From: Sporosarcina sp. FSL W8-0480
GTDB taxonomy: Bacteria; Bacillota; Bacilli; Bacillales_A; Planococcaceae
Direction of reading: 5' to 3'
DNA: 64,000 nucleotides
NCBI RefSeq assembly: GCF_037963765.1
Contig: NZ_CP150166.1
Location: 1,495,501-1,559,500, forward strand
Shown here: positions 62,459-64,000 of the stretch, piece after piece
How positions within the stretch are numbered: position 1 is the stretch's first letter
Layout: the number at the start of each line of letters is the position of its first letter
Notes under the pieces: generated by a model
Seen by the model: only the letters and a program-made list of their open reading frames with translations
Told to the model about the DNA's origin: nothing
Database searches by the model: none
Made by a program: the position numbers and the translations under genes

Positions 62459-64000
62459 ATGATTCCATACAAACACGAACCATTCACAGACTTTACAAAC
62501 GAAGAAAACAAAAAAGCATATCTTGCTGCATTGAAACAAGTTGAAGGATACCTTGGCCAAGATTATCCTTTGATCATTGGTGGCGAGCGTATTATGACTG
62601 AAGATAAACTCGTTTCGACAAACCCTGCTAACAAAGAGGAAGTGATCGGTAGAGTTTCTAAAGCAAGCAGAGATCTTGCTGAAAAAGCAATGAACGTAGC
62701 GGATAAAACGTTTGAAACATGGAGAAAAGTGTCACCTGAATTCCGTGCAGACGTTCTTTTCAAAGCAGCTGCAATTATCCGTCGTCGTAAGCATGAGTTT
62801 TCTGCACTTTTAACAAAAGAAGCGGGTAAACCATGGAACGAAGCGGATGCTGATACAGCTGAAGCAATCGACTTCCTTGAGTTCTATGGACGCCAAATGT
62901 TGAAATTGAAAGACGGTATTCCTGTAGAAAGCCGTCCTGGCGAATTCAACCGTTTCGATTATATTCCATTAGGCGTGGGTGTTGTTATCTCTCCTTGGAA
63001 CTTTGCACTTGCAATCATGGCGGGTACAACAGTTGCGGCATTGGTTACTGGTAATACTGTTCTATTGAAACCTGCATCTACAACAACTGTTGTGGCATAT
63101 AAATTCATGGAAGTTCTTGAAGAGGCTGGTATGCCTGCAGGAGTAGTTAACTACATTCCGGGTTCAGGAGCTGAAGTGGGCGACTATCTTGTTGACCATC
63201 CAAGAACTCGTTTCGTTTCATTCACTGGTTCGAGAGAAATCGGAACGCGTATTTTCGAACGTGCTTCCAAAGTGAACGAAGGCCAAATCTGGTTGAAACG
63301 CGTAATAGCTGAAATGGGCGGTAAAGATACAATTGTAGTTGACAATGACGCGGATCTTGAATTGGCCGCACAATCTATCGTTAAATCTGCATTCGGTTTC
63401 AGTGGACAAAAATGTTCAGCATGCTCACGCGCTGTCATCCATGAAGATGTGTATGATCAAGTCGTAGCACGTGTTGAAGAGTTAACAAAAGGATTGTCAT
63501 ACGGCGATCCAACTGAGCAATCCAACTTTACAGGTCCGGTTATCGACCAAGGTTCATTTGATAAAATCATGAGCTATATCGAAATCGGAAAAGAAGAAGG
63601 ACGTCTTGTTGCTGGTGGAGAAGGGGATAGCTCGAAAGGGTATTTCGTCGCTCCAACTGTATTTGTAGACGTTGATCCGAAAGCGCGTATCATGCAAGAA
63701 GAAATCTTCGGCCCTGTCGTTGCAATTACAAAAGCGAAAAGTTTCGATGAAGCAATCGAAATTGCGAACAACACAGATTACGGTCTGACTGGAGCGGTAA
63801 TTACGAATAACCGTGCACATATCGAACAAGCGCGTCAAGATTTCCATGTCGGAAACTTGTATTTCAACCGTGGCTGCACAGGCGCTATCGTAGGCTACCA
63901 ACCATTCGGCGGATTCAATATGTCAGGTACGGACTCAAAAGCTGGCGGTCCAGATTACCTACAACTTCATATGCAAGGTAAAACAACTTCAGAGACATTC
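62459..64000 (+). CDS. rocA: 1-pyrroline-5-carboxylate dehydrogenase (stop codon just beyond the window)
   Basis: A 514-codon frame running to the last base of the window without a stop. It encodes delta-1-pyrroline-5-carboxylate dehydrogenase, which makes glutamate from P5C in arginine and proline catabolism. The aldehyde dehydrogenase core is intact: [25 protein letters not shown], the catalytic Glu in IAEMGGKD, and the nucleophile Cys in [13 protein letters not shown]. The C-terminus ([19 protein letters not shown]) is at the usual end of the family, so only the stop and perhaps a residue or two are missing. AAGGAGGAG precedes ATG 62459. Linked to the divergent RocR-like regulator. Confidence 0.95.
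   Translation, partial: MIPYKHEPFTDFTNEENKKAYLAALKQVEGYLGQDYPLIIGGERIMTEDKLVSTNPANKEEVIGRVSKASRDLAEKAMNVADKTFETWRKVSPEFRADVLFKAAAIIRRRKHEFSALLTKEAGKPWNEADADTAEAIDFLEFYGRQMLKLKDGIPVESRPGEFNRFDYIPLGVGVVISPWNFALAIMAGTTVAALVTGNTVLLKPASTTTVVAYKFMEVLEEAGMPAGVVNYIPGSGAEVGDYLVDHPRTRFVSFTGSREIGTRIFERASKVNEGQIWLKRVIAEMGGKDTIVVDNDADLELAAQSIVKSAFGFSGQKCSACSRAVIHEDVYDQVVARVEELTKGLSYGDPTEQSNFTGPVIDQGSFDKIMSYIEIGKEEGRLVAGGEGDSSKGYFVAPTVFVDVDPKARIMQEEIFGPVVAITKAKSFDEAIEIANNTDYGLTGAVITNNRAHIEQARQDFHVGNLYFNRGCTGAIVGYQPFGGFNMSGTDSKAGGPDYLQLHMQGKTTSETF

Noticed and set aside
62459..64000. rocA as a truncated or broken gene
   Set aside because: The missing stop is due to the window edge; all 514 codons present fit a full-length enzyme.

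Overview
The window looks like chromosomal DNA of a spore-forming member of the Bacillales, most likely Planococcaceae and close to Sporosarcina. The evidence is gene order that follows Bacillus subtilis over long blocks (fadNAE-yusI-gcvH-yusF-yusE-metNPQ; sufCDSUB; yunE-yunD-yunB; yutDEF, yuzB, yutJ, yuzD, yutI, yutM, yumB, yuiB, yuiD, pepA; mrpABCDEFG-yufK-pbpD-yuxJ-patB-yugE ... yugI), strong Shine-Dalgarno sites with many TTG/GTG starts, and firmicute-type regulatory elements. The genus is inference from overall appearance; no database search was possible.

Layout. 1-4.2 kb: the 3' part of hutH, a DUF438 hemerythrin/PAS protein with an Fnr/Rex-like palindrome, a 5'-3' exonuclease, a C39-like protein and a thioredoxin. 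4.3-10.1 kb: the fad beta-oxidation operon behind a perfect FadR-type operator, with two large inverted-repeat elements between fadA and fadE. 10.1-16 kb: yusI, gcvH, yusF, yusE, then a SAM riboswitch and the metNPQ methionine importer, and a DAACS symporter. 16.2-21.8 kb: the SUF Fe-S operon, with an inverted-repeat element between sufU and sufB. 22-27 kb: a butanediol-dehydrogenase-like enzyme behind a MarR-type operator, a 26-unit array of exact 20-bp period, and yunE/yunD/yunB. 26.9-30.8 kb: a lysine riboswitch controlling an NhaC-family transporter, and a two-gene NSS-type (MetPS-like) transporter. 31-41 kb: the yut/yui block with two type II NADH dehydrogenase-like genes (one behind a Rex-type operator) and a polysaccharide deacetylase with its catalytic core deleted. 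41-51 kb: the complete Mrp antiporter operon, yufK, pbpD and yuxJ. 51-54 kb: a cyclophilin lipoprotein, a second 20-bp repeat array, patB and yugE. 54.1-60.4 kb: an accessory locus of one ECF sigma factor, its large membrane anti-sigma-like partner and two tandem proteins that join a degenerate sigma factor to an anti-sigma/sensor in one chain. 60.5-64 kb: yugI, a RocR-like regulator that has lost its sigma-54 contact loop, and rocA, whose last codon here ends exactly at the window edge.

The most unusual element is the sigma/anti-sigma locus at 54.1-60.4 kb, inserted in an otherwise conserved yugE-yugI neighbourhood. The sigma gene sits behind an ECF-type promoter (TGAAAC-N17-CGTATC), which suggests autoregulation. 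The two fusion proteins keep the sigma scaffold colinearly but have replaced the aromatic and basic DNA-contact residues of regions 2.3/2.4 and 4.2 with acidic or neutral ones, so they look like tethered decoys or signal-sensing modulators rather than working sigma factors. The second theme is repetitive DNA: two arrays with a shared GCGCTCAAGAA core at about 20-bp spacing, and a family of hairpin elements with GGCGGCGACTCC/GGAAAGCGTCCGCC arms, present three times plus a fragment.

Most other genes are housekeeping or metabolic and fit known families. Coordinates give the start codon I judge most likely, which is often inside the longest open frame because of Shine-Dalgarno placement.
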